Below are positions 1 through 9,000 of a stretch of DNA of 64,000 nt, piece by piece; within the stretch, counting starts at the first letter, position 1; each line of letters begins with the position of its first letter. Where the stretch lies: NCBI GenBank assembly GCA_019749945.1, contig JAIEPF010000001.1:186001-250000 (forward strand). The letters run 5' to 3'. Origin of the DNA: Burkholderiales bacterium (GTDB lineage Bacteria; Pseudomonadota; Gammaproteobacteria; Burkholderiales; SG8-41). A model generated the notes under the pieces. That model was not told the DNA's origin. It did not search any database and saw nothing but the letters and a program-made list of their open reading frames with translations. Made by a program: the position numbers and the translations under genes.

Positions 1-237
1 GTGCCAGAAAAAAGTGTGGTTCCACACCTGCGCCGCGTTGTTGAACACGCCGCCTGAGGATTTTTTGATGATGTCTTCGAGCGACGAGTTTTCGAACCCG
101 GTGCCCTTGATCAGGCCGTTCAAGTTGGTGACATAGGCCTGGTGGTGTTTTCCGTAATGGAATTCAAATGTCTCCTTGGAGATGTGCGGCGCGAGCGCGT
201 CCATGGCGTACGGAAGTTTCGGCAGTTCGTGTTGCAT
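1..237 (-). CDS. sodB: Iron/manganese superoxide dismutase, N-terminal part (truncated by window edge)
   Basis: The 79 visible residues begin [15 protein letters not shown] and continue through the helical-hairpin motif [10 protein letters not shown], where the first metal-ligand histidine lies, to the aromatic stretch WNHTFFWH at the window edge. These are classic Fe-type superoxide dismutase signatures; the family dismutates superoxide to oxygen and peroxide in the cytosol. The rest, including the C-terminal DxWEHAYY-type metal motif, lies outside the window, so Fe versus Mn preference rests only on the SodB-like N-terminus. A terminator separates it from the upstream membrane-protein gene, so it probably has its own promoter in the roughly 40 bases between that hairpin and the start. 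Confidence 0.95.
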   Translation of the reverse strand, partial: MQHELPKLPYAMDALAPHISKETFEFHYGKHHQAYVTNLNGLIKGTGFENSSLEDIIKKSSGGVFNNAAQVWNHTFFWH

Positions 238-272
238 GCATGTTCCTTTGCTTGTGTCGAAAAATGGCGTTG

Positions 273-306
273 AAAAGAAAAACGCCCGGGAGATCCCGGG
301 CGTTTT
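273..306 (-). terminator. Rho-independent terminator between the PuuD-like gene and sodB
   Basis: A perfect 10-bp stem (AACGCCCGGG, loop AGAT, CCCGGGCGTT at 281-304) is followed on the minus strand by TTTTTCTTTTC. It lies 22 bp past the PuuD-like stop codon and before the sodB start, so it ends the upstream transcript. Confidence 0.9.
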
Positions 307-327
307 GACAACGGATCGCGGTGAAAG

Positions 328-915
328 TTACAGGCCGCCGTTTTGCTGCGCCACCATGCAGAACAGCATGGGTATTGACAGCATGGTATTGGCGCGCGAG
401 GTCAGCATCGCGAGGCGTGCCGCCTTGGCCTTGGCATCAGCATCCACCTGCACGATGCCGAGCGCCTTTTTCTGATTGGGCCAGATGATGAACCAGACGT
501 TGAAGGCCATGATCAGCGCCAGCCACATGCCGATGCCGATCGCGACATAACCCTGGCCGAACATCAGTGCCGAGCCGAGATACTTGTTCATGGCGGCGAC
601 GATCAGGCCGGTAACGACAGTGGCCAGCGCAGCCCAGCGGAACCAGAACAGCGCGGTCGGCGCAATCACCTTGCCGATGGCCGGCTTCTGCTCGTCGGGG
701 ATTTTCGGCATCGACGGGATCTGCACAAAATTGAAATACCACAACAGGCCGATCCACATCACGCCGGACATCACGTGCAGCCAGCGGAAGACAAAGGCCC
801 ACCAGGCGTGGTCTCCACCGCGCGCACCTGCACCGCCGGTGGCAATGATGATCAGCACAAGAATGACAAAGCCGGCAAGGATGGTGCGGCCCAGAGACTG
901 GAATATGGCTCCCAT
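328..915 (-). CDS. Urate hydroxylase PuuD-like membrane protein (urate oxidase N-terminal domain family)
   Basis: A 195-residue integral membrane protein with about four to five hydrophobic segments. It contains the heme-protein-like motif RWLHVMSGVMWIGLLWYF and WFRWAALATVVTGL, typical of the Urate_ox_N family that is the membrane part of PuuD urate hydroxylases. Unlike full-length PuuD there is no C-terminal cytochrome c domain with CxxCH. It is therefore a stand-alone membrane domain and its substrate is not certain. Start chosen at 915 because AGGAG sits 7 nt upstream; an upstream in-frame Met extends it without a ribosome site. No urate-pathway genes are adjacent. Confidence 0.75.
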   Translation of the reverse strand: MGAIFQSLGRTILAGFVILVLIIIATGGAGARGGDHAWWAFVFRWLHVMSGVMWIGLLWYFNFVQIPSMPKIPDEQKPAIGKVIAPTALFWFRWAALATVVTGLIVAAMNKYLGSALMFGQGYVAIGIGMWLALIMAFNVWFIIWPNQKKALGIVQVDADAKAKAARLAMLTSRANTMLSIPMLFCMVAQQNGGL

Positions 916-1200
916 GCGTGAACTCCTTTCGTTCGGAATTGTTTTATCGAAACGGATCAACCGCTTAAGCAGCCCGAAGTTTAGCACAGCGCTCCGCACC
1001 GGCAGCCGGTCATGGCCACGATGCAGACCGGTGAGAGGCCACTGGAAAAGCGGGGAAAATCCGCCGTAACTGCGCATAAAACCGGGCAATTATTGCGGCT
1101 TGCCTGGAGAAAGACAAAACCATGCCCCTGGTGAGGCCGCCCGTTTTTGGCAATGGTCAGCGGGACGGAACCGCGCATTGGCGGCCGCATGATGACACCG

Positions 1201-2169
1201 TCAGGCCGCGGCGAGGCTTCCGGTTTCGACCGCGGCGATCGCCTTGGCCTGGTTCAGATCCTGCGCATAACCCGTGCCGTAGAGACAGCAGGCAAACTGG
1301 TTGGCAATCGGCACCGGCATCGGAATGCGGCCCTCGAGCACGCCGCTGATCCAGTGCGCGGTGCCCTTCAGATCATGCGCCGCCGGCAGCGGATGCGCGC
1401 AGCGCGGCGTGACTTCGGCATCGAACAACAGCCGCGACACGCCGTCCCGCACCAGTTCGATGCCCGGCCGGCATTGCGCATCGACGACGGGATCACCATC
1501 GCGGGTTTCGAACAGCAGCGCGGTTTTCTCCACGTCGCAAAGCAGCGATTGCAGCACCAGGCGTTCATGACCGTGTTCCGCCGGGATCAGTTGCAATGCG
1601 CTGCCGCCGAAGGGATCGGCCAGCCGCGCCAGCACGCGTGCCAGCGCACCGCCGCCGAGACGCACACGCAGGGCCAGCAGGTCGGCCAGCGCCGGCGCCA
1701 GCGCGCCGGTCGGCACGAAGGCGAGATTCCCGGTCTGCAGTTCCCGTTGCGCCTGGGCAAGACTGGCGCAGGGCATGATGCCCATTTCACGAAAAATATA
1801 GGCCGATGCCACGCCGTGTTCGCCGCTGAGCATGCCGTGCACCAGCACGGGAATGCCCAGGCGCTGCAGGCTGATCGCGAGCAGCGGCAGCAGATTCGGC
1901 TGCTCGCGCAATGCGCCGTAACTCGGCATCAGCACCGGCCGCCATTGCGTGTCCGGCGCCGTCATCTGGAACACCCGCGTCGACAAGGCGGACAGCACGC
2001 CAACCAGTTCCTGTTGCGACATCTGGCGTTGCTCGAGCAGCGCCAGCAGGCCGCCCAGTTCGAGGTCGGGAACGCCGCGATCAAACACCGCGGCGAACAA
2101 GCTTTCGGCCTCGCTCTCCGACAGCGGCTGACCCGCCGCCAGTTCATCAATCGTGTGTGCCCACGCCAT
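1201..2169 (-). CDS. ybiB: DNA-binding protein YbiB (TrpD2 family, anthranilate phosphoribosyltransferase fold)
   Basis: 322 residues, the usual length of E. coli YbiB. It has the TrpD-like helical N-terminus (LSESEAESLFAAVFDRGV, DLELGGLLALLEQR) and a core with LGIPVLVHGML, where true TrpD enzymes carry a glycine-rich PRPP loop. YbiB/TrpD2 proteins are homodimers that bind nucleic acid non-specifically and lack the transferase activity. A strong GAGGAG ribosome site precedes the ATG at 2169. It is monocistronic; the 285 bp downstream (916-1200) show no gene or clear signal. Confidence 0.88.
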   Translation of the reverse strand: MAWAHTIDELAAGQPLSESEAESLFAAVFDRGVPDLELGGLLALLEQRQMSQQELVGVLSALSTRVFQMTAPDTQWRPVLMPSYGALREQPNLLPLLAISLQRLGIPVLVHGMLSGEHGVASAYIFREMGIMPCASLAQAQRELQTGNLAFVPTGALAPALADLLALRVRLGGGALARVLARLADPFGGSALQLIPAEHGHERLVLQSLLCDVEKTALLFETRDGDPVVDAQCRPGIELVRDGVSRLLFDAEVTPRCAHPLPAAHDLKGTAHWISGVLEGRIPMPVPIANQFACCLYGTGYAQDLNQAKAIAAVETGSLAAA

Positions 2170-2430
2170 CGCATTTCTCCTCGGCCCTGATCAAAACGCT
2201 GTGCTACCGATGATTTACGCTGATGCAATGAGCAACCGCCGTGCCATGTGCCCGCAGGGGCTACAAGCGATGAAACATGCAATAAAACCGATCCGTACGC
2301 CACCTATCGGTGCGATCGAGAGCAGCCCCGCTTTATTTTGGTGCCGCGCAAACGAATATGCTGCACTGCGGAATGTACTCCACGGAAACTTCACATCCCG
2401 CAACCCGAGCGGCACCAAACAGCCCCTGCA

Positions 2431-3222
2431 TCAGGGTTTGCGGCGAACAGCGTCACCGGTGAACGGCACAAAACGCACGGCGATCACTTTGCGCAGGGTC
2501 ACACCGCCACGCGCATTTTTCTCCACCACATGCAATACCTGCGCCCCGCGTTCGCCCAGCGGAATCACCAGCCGCCCTCCCGGCCGCAATTGATCCACCA
2601 GGGGCTGCGGCAGATGCGGCGCCGCTGCGGTGACCATGATCGCATCGAAGGGCGCCTCCTCCGGCCAGCCCTGGTAACCATCGCCGATGCGCGGCTGCAC
2701 ATTCCAGTAACCGGCGGCGGCCAATGCGCCTGCAGCAGCGCGGCCCAGCGGTTCGACGATTTCAATCGTGTAGACCGTGCGCACCAGCTCGGCGAGCACC
2801 GCCGCCTGATAACCGAGGCCGGTGCCGATCTCCAGCACCTTGTCGCCGGGTTTGAGGTTCAGCAGGTCCGTCATCAGCGCCACGATGTACGGCTGCGAAA
2901 TCGTTTGTTCATGACCGATCGGCAAGGGCCGGTTTTCGTAGGCATGGGCGGACTGCGAAGGCGGCATGAAGCGGTGGCGCTCGACCTTGCCCAGCGCCGC
3001 CATCACCCGCGCGTCGAAAGTGGCGCGCCCGGTCTCGCCTGCGGTGTCACGCGCCATCTGCGCGATATCTTCAACCATGCGCGCGCGGCGCGCTTCAATG
3101 CTGTCAGCGGCAGCCGCATTCATGACCGCTCCCGGAGCTGCGCAAGCCATGCAGACCACGCCGGCGCACAATGCGGCGACGGCACGGCGAGGCAAGGCTG
3201 CGGTACAAAAGAAAAAGGACAT
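2431..3222 (-). CDS. pcm: Protein-L-isoaspartate O-methyltransferase with signal peptide
   Basis: 263 residues. The class I SAM-methyltransferase motif I is VLEIGTGLGYQAAVL, the preceding PCMT block is RHRFMPPSQSAHAYENRPLPIGHEQTISQPYIVALM, split here as RHRFMPP, LPIGHEQTIS and QPYIVALM, and LRPGGRLVIPLG follows. Pcm methylates isoaspartyl residues to start their repair. The N-terminus (RRAVAALCAGVVCMACAAPGA) looks like a signal peptide, implying an exported variant as in several betaproteobacteria. The start ATG at 3222 lies inside a terminator-like hairpin (see separate entry), with GGAAACG as a modest ribosome site. A shorter cytosolic form from Met34 is possible. Confidence 0.9.
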   Translation of the reverse strand: MSFFFCTAALPRRAVAALCAGVVCMACAAPGAVMNAAAADSIEARRARMVEDIAQMARDTAGETGRATFDARVMAALGKVERHRFMPPSQSAHAYENRPLPIGHEQTISQPYIVALMTDLLNLKPGDKVLEIGTGLGYQAAVLAELVRTVYTIEIVEPLGRAAAGALAAAGYWNVQPRIGDGYQGWPEEAPFDAIMVTAAAPHLPQPLVDQLRPGGRLVIPLGERGAQVLHVVEKNARGGVTLRKVIAVRFVPFTGDAVRRKP

Positions 3223-3246
3223 ACCGTTTCCAGTATGCCCTTTTTT
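3213..3246 (-). terminator. Terminator-like hairpin that covers the pcm start codon
   Basis: On the minus strand GGGCATAC and GTATGTCC form an 8-bp stem (one G-U pair) around TGGAAACG, followed by TTTTTCTTTT. It can end the PsiF-gene transcript, but the stem contains the pcm ATG (3220-3222) and the T-run encodes the Phe residues 3-5 of Pcm. Confidence 0.6.
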
Positions 3247-3291
3247 ACCCGCCCGGCAACTGCCGCAATGCAGCGAGTGCCGCCCTGGAAA

Positions 3292-3747
3292 TCAGCCTTT
3301 AAGGCAGGTGCTCATGAATTTCTTGCGCTCGTCGCCCGACTTGCCTTCGGCCTTGACGTTGCAATCCTTCATGCGTTCCTGCTGCTTCTTCTGCGCTGCA
3401 CTCGGCTCCTTCTTGCCCGGGTCTTCGCCTTTCAGGCAGGAGCTCATGAATTTCTTGCGCTCATCGCCCGACTTGCCTTCAGCCTTGGCATTGCAATCCT
3501 TCATGCGTTCCTGCTGTTTTTTCTGCGCTTCGCTGGGTTCTTTTTTCGGTTTCTCGGCTTTGGTGTCGGCTTTTTTCTCAGCTTTTTCGGCCTTTTTCTC
3601 GGCTTTGATCTCGGATTTTTTCTCAGCCTTAACTTCAGCTTTCTTTTCGACGGCAGGGGCGGCTTTCTTCGATTCAGCTTTATCCTGTGCATAAGCAGGC
3701 GACAGCGCGAACAGCGCGCAGATCACAGCGGCGATCAGTTGCTTCAT
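3292..3747 (-). CDS. PsiF-repeat protein with signal peptide and Lys/Ala-rich linker
   Basis: 151 residues: a signal peptide ending PAYAQ (about 1-21), a highly charged KAEKK-type low-complexity linker (about 22-70), then two PsiF repeats with the conserved KMKDCN-like core (ERMKDCNAKAEG, ERMKDCNVKAEG) and CLKG ends. PsiF was found as a phosphate-starvation-induced periplasmic protein in E. coli; its biochemical role is unknown. The two cysteines per repeat may form a disulfide. The repeats come from a recent 132-bp DNA duplication. A good ribosome site (GAGGAG) precedes the ATG at 3747, and no Pho box was recognised. Confidence 0.85.
   Translation of the reverse strand: MKQLIAAVICALFALSPAYAQDKAESKKAAPAVEKKAEVKAEKKSEIKAEKKAEKAEKKADTKAEKPKKEPSEAQKKQQERMKDCNAKAEGKSGDERKKFMSSCLKGEDPGKKEPSAAQKKQQERMKDCNVKAEGKSGDERKKFMSTCLKG
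3302..3530 (-). repeat. Tandem 132-bp duplication inside the PsiF-repeat gene
   Basis: The segment starting at 3302 recurs at 3434 with about 90 percent identity over roughly 97 bp, in phase (44 codons). Each unit encodes one PsiF repeat. Confidence 0.85.
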
Positions 3748-3768
3748 GGGGTTCTCCTCAATTTATTC

Positions 3769-3786
3769 AATAAAAACAATATGTTA
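3769..3786 (+). promoter_or_regulatory. AT-rich 18-bp motif, IHF-like (copy 1 of 7)
   Basis: AATAAAAACAATATGTTA, 21 bp upstream of the PsiF-gene start. It matches the IHF consensus WATCAANNNNTTR except for A in place of T at position 3, with the A/T-rich element IHF sites often have upstream. Confidence 0.4.
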
Positions 3787-3903
3787 TAAAGACGGATCAT
3801 CAAGACCGGTCGCCGGAATCTGCCGGAGGCGCCTGACATTCTGATTAACGTCCCCGCTGCATTACGGATGACAGAGCCCGTTTAGGTCCTGTTAACAATC
3901 ACT

Positions 3904-6069
3904 TCATGAGTGCGACGACTTCAGCATCACGCGCTGCAAGGTGTCGCGGAACTCCTCCATCAGATGCGTTTTGGAAATCAGCTCGCTGACCCCGGCGGCG
4001 GCGGCCTCCGCACGCAAGGCCTCGGTGATATAGCCCGAGACCACGATGACCGGCAAATCCGCTTGCACAGCACGAACCGCACGTGCGACTTCCAGCCCGG
4101 ACATGCCCGGCATATTGAAATCAGTCACCACGAGATCGAATCGGATGTTGCCGGCGTGCAGTGCGCCCAGCGCTTCGCGTTGCTCAAGGTGGGCGCTGAC
4201 GCGGTAGCCCCAGCGCTCCAGCATGCGCTTGTTCATATAGAGCTGCGCTTCATCATCATCGATGTAGAGGATGTACTGGCCGCGGCCCTCGCCGCCAGCC
4301 GCGACAGCCGTCGCGGGAAAAATGCCGGCCGTTTCACCCACACGCGGAAAATACAACTCGAACCGGCTGCCCTGACCGGGCTTGCTGTGCACGATGATCG
4401 CCCCGTTGTGCGCCTGCATGATGCCGTGTACCACCGACAAACCCAATCCCGTACCCTTGCCCACCGGCTTGGTGGTAAAAAAAGGCTCAAATATCCGCCG
4501 TTGCGTCGCCTCGTCCATGCCGTGCCCTGCATCGCTGACCACGATGCGCGCATACTGGCCGGGCCGCAGATTGAGTTCGTGCCGTGTCGCAGTCGCAGTC
4601 GCAGTCGCAGTCGCATCCAGGTTGATGCCCTCCACGCCAATGTCAATACTCCCGACCCGACCCGCCATCGCCTGCGCGGCGTTGGCGCCCAGATTCAGCA
4701 ACACCTGCTGTACCTGCGTCGGGTCGACCATCACCGACGGCGTATCGTCGGCGCAGCGGTAATTGATCCGCACGCTGCCCTGCAGCGCTGCGCGCAACAG
4801 GCGCACGGACTCCTCCACCACCGGCGCCAGCAAAATCGTCCGGCGCGAGGTGGGCTGGCGCCGGCTGAACGCGAGGATCTGCTGCACCAGATCGCGGGCG
4901 CGATGCCCTGCCTTCTGGATTTCATCCAGACTGACCAGCGCCTGCCAGTTGGCCGCCGCATCCTGGCGCGCCAGTTCAACATTGCCGAGGATGGCCCCGA
5001 GTATATTGTTGAAGTCATGGGCGATGCCTCCGGCCAGGGTGCCGATCGCCTCCATTTTCTGCGATTCGCGCAATTGCGCTTCGATCGACGCCCGCGCCTG
5101 CTCGGCCATTTTGCGCTCGGTAATGTCCTGAAACGCACCCTCGATCGAAGTGATCCTGCCCGCTTCATCCCGTACCGCCTGGCCGATGGCGCGGATATTA
5201 AGCCGGCGGCGGCGGGCCGTGAAAATTTCCAGTTCACAGTCGAAAGGAATGCCGTCATCCATGCAGGCTTTTAATGCGGGGGCGATGATTTGATGCGATT
5301 CCGGCGGGTACAGCGCCAGCGCTTCAGCAAGGGGCGGTACGACCCCTTTGGGGAAATCGAGAATCGCGCACAACTCGTCCGACCAAAACAGTTCGTGGCC
5401 CGGCAATTTGATCGACCACCCGGCCACCAGCGCCATCTTGCCGGCGGCCTGCAGCAGGTCCTGGCTTTGGCGCAGTTTTTCCTGGATCAGCTTGCGCTCG
5501 GAAATGTCGCTCACCACTTTGCGGCAGATCCGGTTACCGTCGGCATCCACCACGATGGTGGTTTCTATCCACGCCGTGAAGGATGCACCACCGGCTTTCG
5601 ACAAACGCAGTTCGAAGGCTGCCGGCGCACCCGTCCTGAACAACTGCCTGTGCTGCAGGTAGTAAGCGCCCGCATCCTCGGCCACGACAAAGCGGCTGAG
5701 CGCTTGTTTGACCAGCGCACCCCGCGCAACGCCCAGCATGGTCGCACCGGTGAGATTCGCTTCGAGTATGAATCCGCCCTCGTCCAGCGTGAAATAACCC
5801 ACCGGCGCCAGGTTATAGAGGTCGAAGTAGCGCGCACGGGAGGCTTCCAGCGCGTCCTGCGCCTGGCGCAGTTCCTCGTTCTGCAATTCCAGCTCAATCT
5901 GATGCACCTGCAGATCGTGGAGCAGGCGTTGCGCGGCGGCGGGCGGCAGTGTGCTCAGGTCCTGCAGCACCCTGCCCTCACGTTCAAGGGCTATCTTTTC
6001 CGCGCGTTTGCGCAATAATTCCACCGGGTCGTCCACTGCTCCGCGCCCTGCCGTCGGCCCCGGTTTCAA
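3904..6069 (-). CDS. Hybrid PAS histidine kinase with C-terminal receiver domain
   Basis: 721 residues with no transmembrane segment, so a cytosolic sensor. Order: N-terminal coiled coil (about 45-80), PAS 1 (80-195), PAS-like 2 (205-325), HisKA with phospho-acceptor His351 in GGIAHDFNNILG, HATPase with N-box Asn463, G1 DAGHGMD at 513-519 and G2 GKGTGLGLS, then a receiver (595-721) with acidic patch DDD 604-606, phospho-acceptor Asp650 and Lys700. The HDFNN type H-box is characteristic of HPK4-like kinases. It overlaps the CheB-CheR fusion gene by 4 bp (ATGA), so the two are translationally coupled and probably act in one signalling path. An Ala-Thr run in the ATPase domain comes from a DNA microsatellite. 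Confidence 0.92.
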   Translation of the reverse strand: MKPGPTAGRGAVDDPVELLRKRAEKIALEREGRVLQDLSTLPPAAAQRLLHDLQVHQIELELQNEELRQAQDALEASRARYFDLYNLAPVGYFTLDEGGFILEANLTGATMLGVARGALVKQALSRFVVAEDAGAYYLQHRQLFRTGAPAAFELRLSKAGGASFTAWIETTIVVDADGNRICRKVVSDISERKLIQEKLRQSQDLLQAAGKMALVAGWSIKLPGHELFWSDELCAILDFPKGVVPPLAEALALYPPESHQIIAPALKACMDDGIPFDCELEIFTARRRRLNIRAIGQAVRDEAGRITSIEGAFQDITERKMAEQARASIEAQLRESQKMEAIGTLAGGIAHDFNNILGAILGNVELARQDAAANWQALVSLDEIQKAGHRARDLVQQILAFSRRQPTSRRTILLAPVVEESVRLLRAALQGSVRINYRCADDTPSVMVDPTQVQQVLLNLGANAAQAMAGRVGSIDIGVEGINLDATATATATATRHELNLRPGQYARIVVSDAGHGMDEATQRRIFEPFFTTKPVGKGTGLGLSVVHGIMQAHNGAIIVHSKPGQGSRFELYFPRVGETAGIFPATAVAAGGEGRGQYILYIDDDEAQLYMNKRMLERWGYRVSAHLEQREALGALHAGNIRFDLVVTDFNMPGMSGLEVARAVRAVQADLPVIVVSGYITEALRAEAAAAGVSELISKTHLMEEFRDTLQRVMLKSSHS
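4586..4615 (+). repeat. Hexanucleotide microsatellite (GTCGCA)5 inside the kinase gene
   Basis: Five perfect tandem GTCGCA units encode an alternating Ala-Thr run (about residues 486-495) between the N-box and the G1 box of the ATPase domain. Unit gain or loss keeps the reading frame. Confidence 0.95.
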
Positions 6070-9000
6070 ACGTCCTTCCTTTCCGTCGTCGCCACGGCGT
6101 ACACATCCCCGGACGCATTGACCAGTGCGGTGGCGGTCAGCGCCACGCGCACGATTGAGCCATCCTTGGTGATCCGCTCCATCCGGTAGGGCTGCAGAAT
6201 TTCGGCCCGCCCCAGTTGCTGGATCACCGCCAGTGCCTCCTCCTGCCCGGCCTGCGGAATCAGTTGCCGGATATTCATCGCCAGCGCCTCAGCCTCGCTC
6301 CATCCATACAACCGGCTTGCGCCCGGATTCCAGGCCAGGATTTTTCCCTCGAGATCCTGCACCAGGATGGCGTCGCGCGAATCGCTCATGACCACCGCAA
6401 GGCGGCGCAGGGAGTCGGACTCCCGTAACGCGTCCCGCGCTTTTTTCATGTCGCTGATGTCGAAAAAAGTGATCACCGCGCCCTCGATCACATTCTCCAG
6501 GGTACGGTACGGGCGGATGCGCAGCAAAAACCACTTGCCCAGCTTGGTCTCCACCTCGATCTCTTTGGGCACCAGATTATCCAGCACCTGCTGCACATCC
6601 TCCACCAGGTGATTGTATCCGGTCAGGTTGGACACGATATCGCCCACCGGCCGCCCGACATCGGTCAGGATAAGGTTGATCACCTGTGTGATGGCCGGCG
6701 TGAAACGCTTGATGCTCAGTTGATGATCGACGAAAATCGTGCCCACGCCGGTACCGGCGAGCAGATTGTTCATGTCGTTGTTGGCCTGCGACAGATCGAC
6801 CACCTTGCCCTGCAATTCGGCATTGACCGTGGCCAGTTCCTCGTTGACCGACTGCAGTTCCTCCTTGGAGGTTTCCAGCTCCTCGTTGGTGGATTGCATC
6901 TCCTCGTTGATCGACTGCATTTCCTCGTTTGCGGACTTGAGTTCTTCGTTGGTGGTCTCCAGCTCTTCGGTGCTGGTCTGCAGATACTCCTCCTTGTCGC
7001 GCAATTCCTGCTGCAGCGCCGTGACCTGGGCATTGATTTTTTTGGGGCTGTCCGCGGCGCCCGCTTCAGCGGCCGCCGCGCCGGCTGCGAAAGGCTGCGC
7101 CGCGGGCGCCAGAATGACCAGGAACAGCGGCTGATCGGCCGCCTTGGCAGCAGCCACCGGCTGGACGGTGAGATCCACGCTGGAGAAATCGCCGTTGGTC
7201 TTGACGCGCAGCCCGGACTGGGACACCGTCTCTTTTTTTGCCGCGGCCTTGTGCAGCGCCGTGGTCAACGCGGGCCGCAATCCCTGGCGGGCCATTTTCA
7301 GAATGTTCAGGCCGGCTTCACCCGCCGCCGACTCCAGATACTGCCCGGTGCGTCCATGCAGATAAAGAATATCGCCACGTTCATTGACCAGGGCGCCGGC
7401 GGCGGCGTAATACTGCAACAGGGTTCGTTCGGTGAGTTCGCGCAACTGCGCGGCAGAATTGTCCGCAGACTTTCGGGTCGTGCGCTGAACGGTCCCGTCC
7501 TCGGACAGCGCCGGGAGAAACCGGGACAGACTCTGGCGCAGCGGTATGCCTTCGTCCTTGCGTTGATAAAGCTTCGCGGAGCGATTGAGCGTGGCAAACA
7601 GGTCCAGATGATCGCCAATCGATTCGGAGGAACCGAGAAACAGGATGCCGCCGGGGTTCAGCGCATAGTGAAACAGCGGAATGAGTTTTTTATGCAGTTC
7701 CGGTCCCATATAAATCAGCAGATTGCGGCAACTGATCAGGTCGATTCTGGAAAACGGCGGATCCTTGATCACGTCCTGCTCGGAAAAAACCAGCATGTCG
7801 CGGATGAACTTGTTGATGCGATAAAAACCGCCGCCCGGCTCTTCGGTGAAATAGCGTTTGAGCCGCTCGCTTGAGATGTCGGCGGCGATGCTGGCGGTGT
7901 AAATGCCCATGCGGGCGTGTTCGATGGCCCGGCTGTCGATGTCGGTCGCGAACACCAGCAGCTTGAAATTGGCCTTCAACGCATCCATCCGCTCCTGGAG
8001 CAGGATGGCGATGGAATAGGCCTCCTCACCGGTGGAGCAGCCGGGAACCCATACCCGGATCGCCGCGCCGACGGGCTTGTTCGAGAGCAGGCGGACAATG
8101 GCCTCCTCCTCCAGCGCCTTGAAGGCTTCCGGATCGCGGAAGAAATTGGTGACGCCGATCAGCAGGTCGCGAAACAGCGCCTCCAACTCGGCCGGATTCC
8201 TGCGCAAATACTGCACGTAATCATTGACCTGTTCCAGTTGCTGTACCGCCATGCGCCGCTCGATGCGACGATTGATGGTGTTCAGCTTGTAGCGGGAAAA
8301 GTCGTGCCCGGTCTGAGCCCGCAACAGCACAAAAATCTTTTTCAGGCCTTCATCGACCTTGAGGCCGGAGGATTTCGCCGCACTCCTGATCCTGATGAAC
8401 GCATGGCCGACATAAGCCATCAGTTGCGCCGGCATATCTTCCGGCGGCAGCACAAAGTCGACCATGCCGGTGGCCACGGCGCTGCGCGGCATGCCGTCGT
8501 ATTCGGTCGAATCGAAACTCTGCGCCATCACCATGCCGCCTTCGCCCTTGATCGCGCGCACCCCCTGGCTGCCGTCGCTGCCGGTACCCGAGAGCACGAT
8601 GCCAATCGCCCGCGCGTGCTGATCCTGTGCCAGGGAGCGGAAAAAAAAGTCGATCGGCAGACGCTGGCCACGCGGCGCGGCCGGCTCCAGCAACTGCAAT
8701 GTGCCGTTGAGGAAGGCCATGTCGTGGTTGGGCGGGATGATGTAGATGCAGTCGGGCTTGACCACCATCCCGTGTTCGACTTCGAGCACCTGCATGCGGG
8801 TATAGCGCCCGATCAGCTCGGTGAGCATGCTTTTGTGATTGGGTGCCAGGTGCTGCACGATGATATAAGCGATGCCGCTGCCGCTGGTATTAGGAATTGC
8901 CGAAAAAAAAGTTTCGAATGCCGCAAGGCCGCCGGCCGATGCGCCGATGCCGACAATGGGAAAACCTGCTTCATCCGGCGCTGCAGTTTCATCCGCCGCG

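Noticed and set aside
2248..3789. A 513-residue plus-strand reading frame across pcm and the PsiF gene
   Set aside because: Arginine/histidine-rich and leucine/phenylalanine-rich shadow translation of real minus-strand genes; no recognisable domain or ribosome site.
4382..4762. Plus-strand frame containing VAVAVAVAVA
   Set aside because: It is the (GTCGCA)5 microsatellite of the kinase gene read in antisense.
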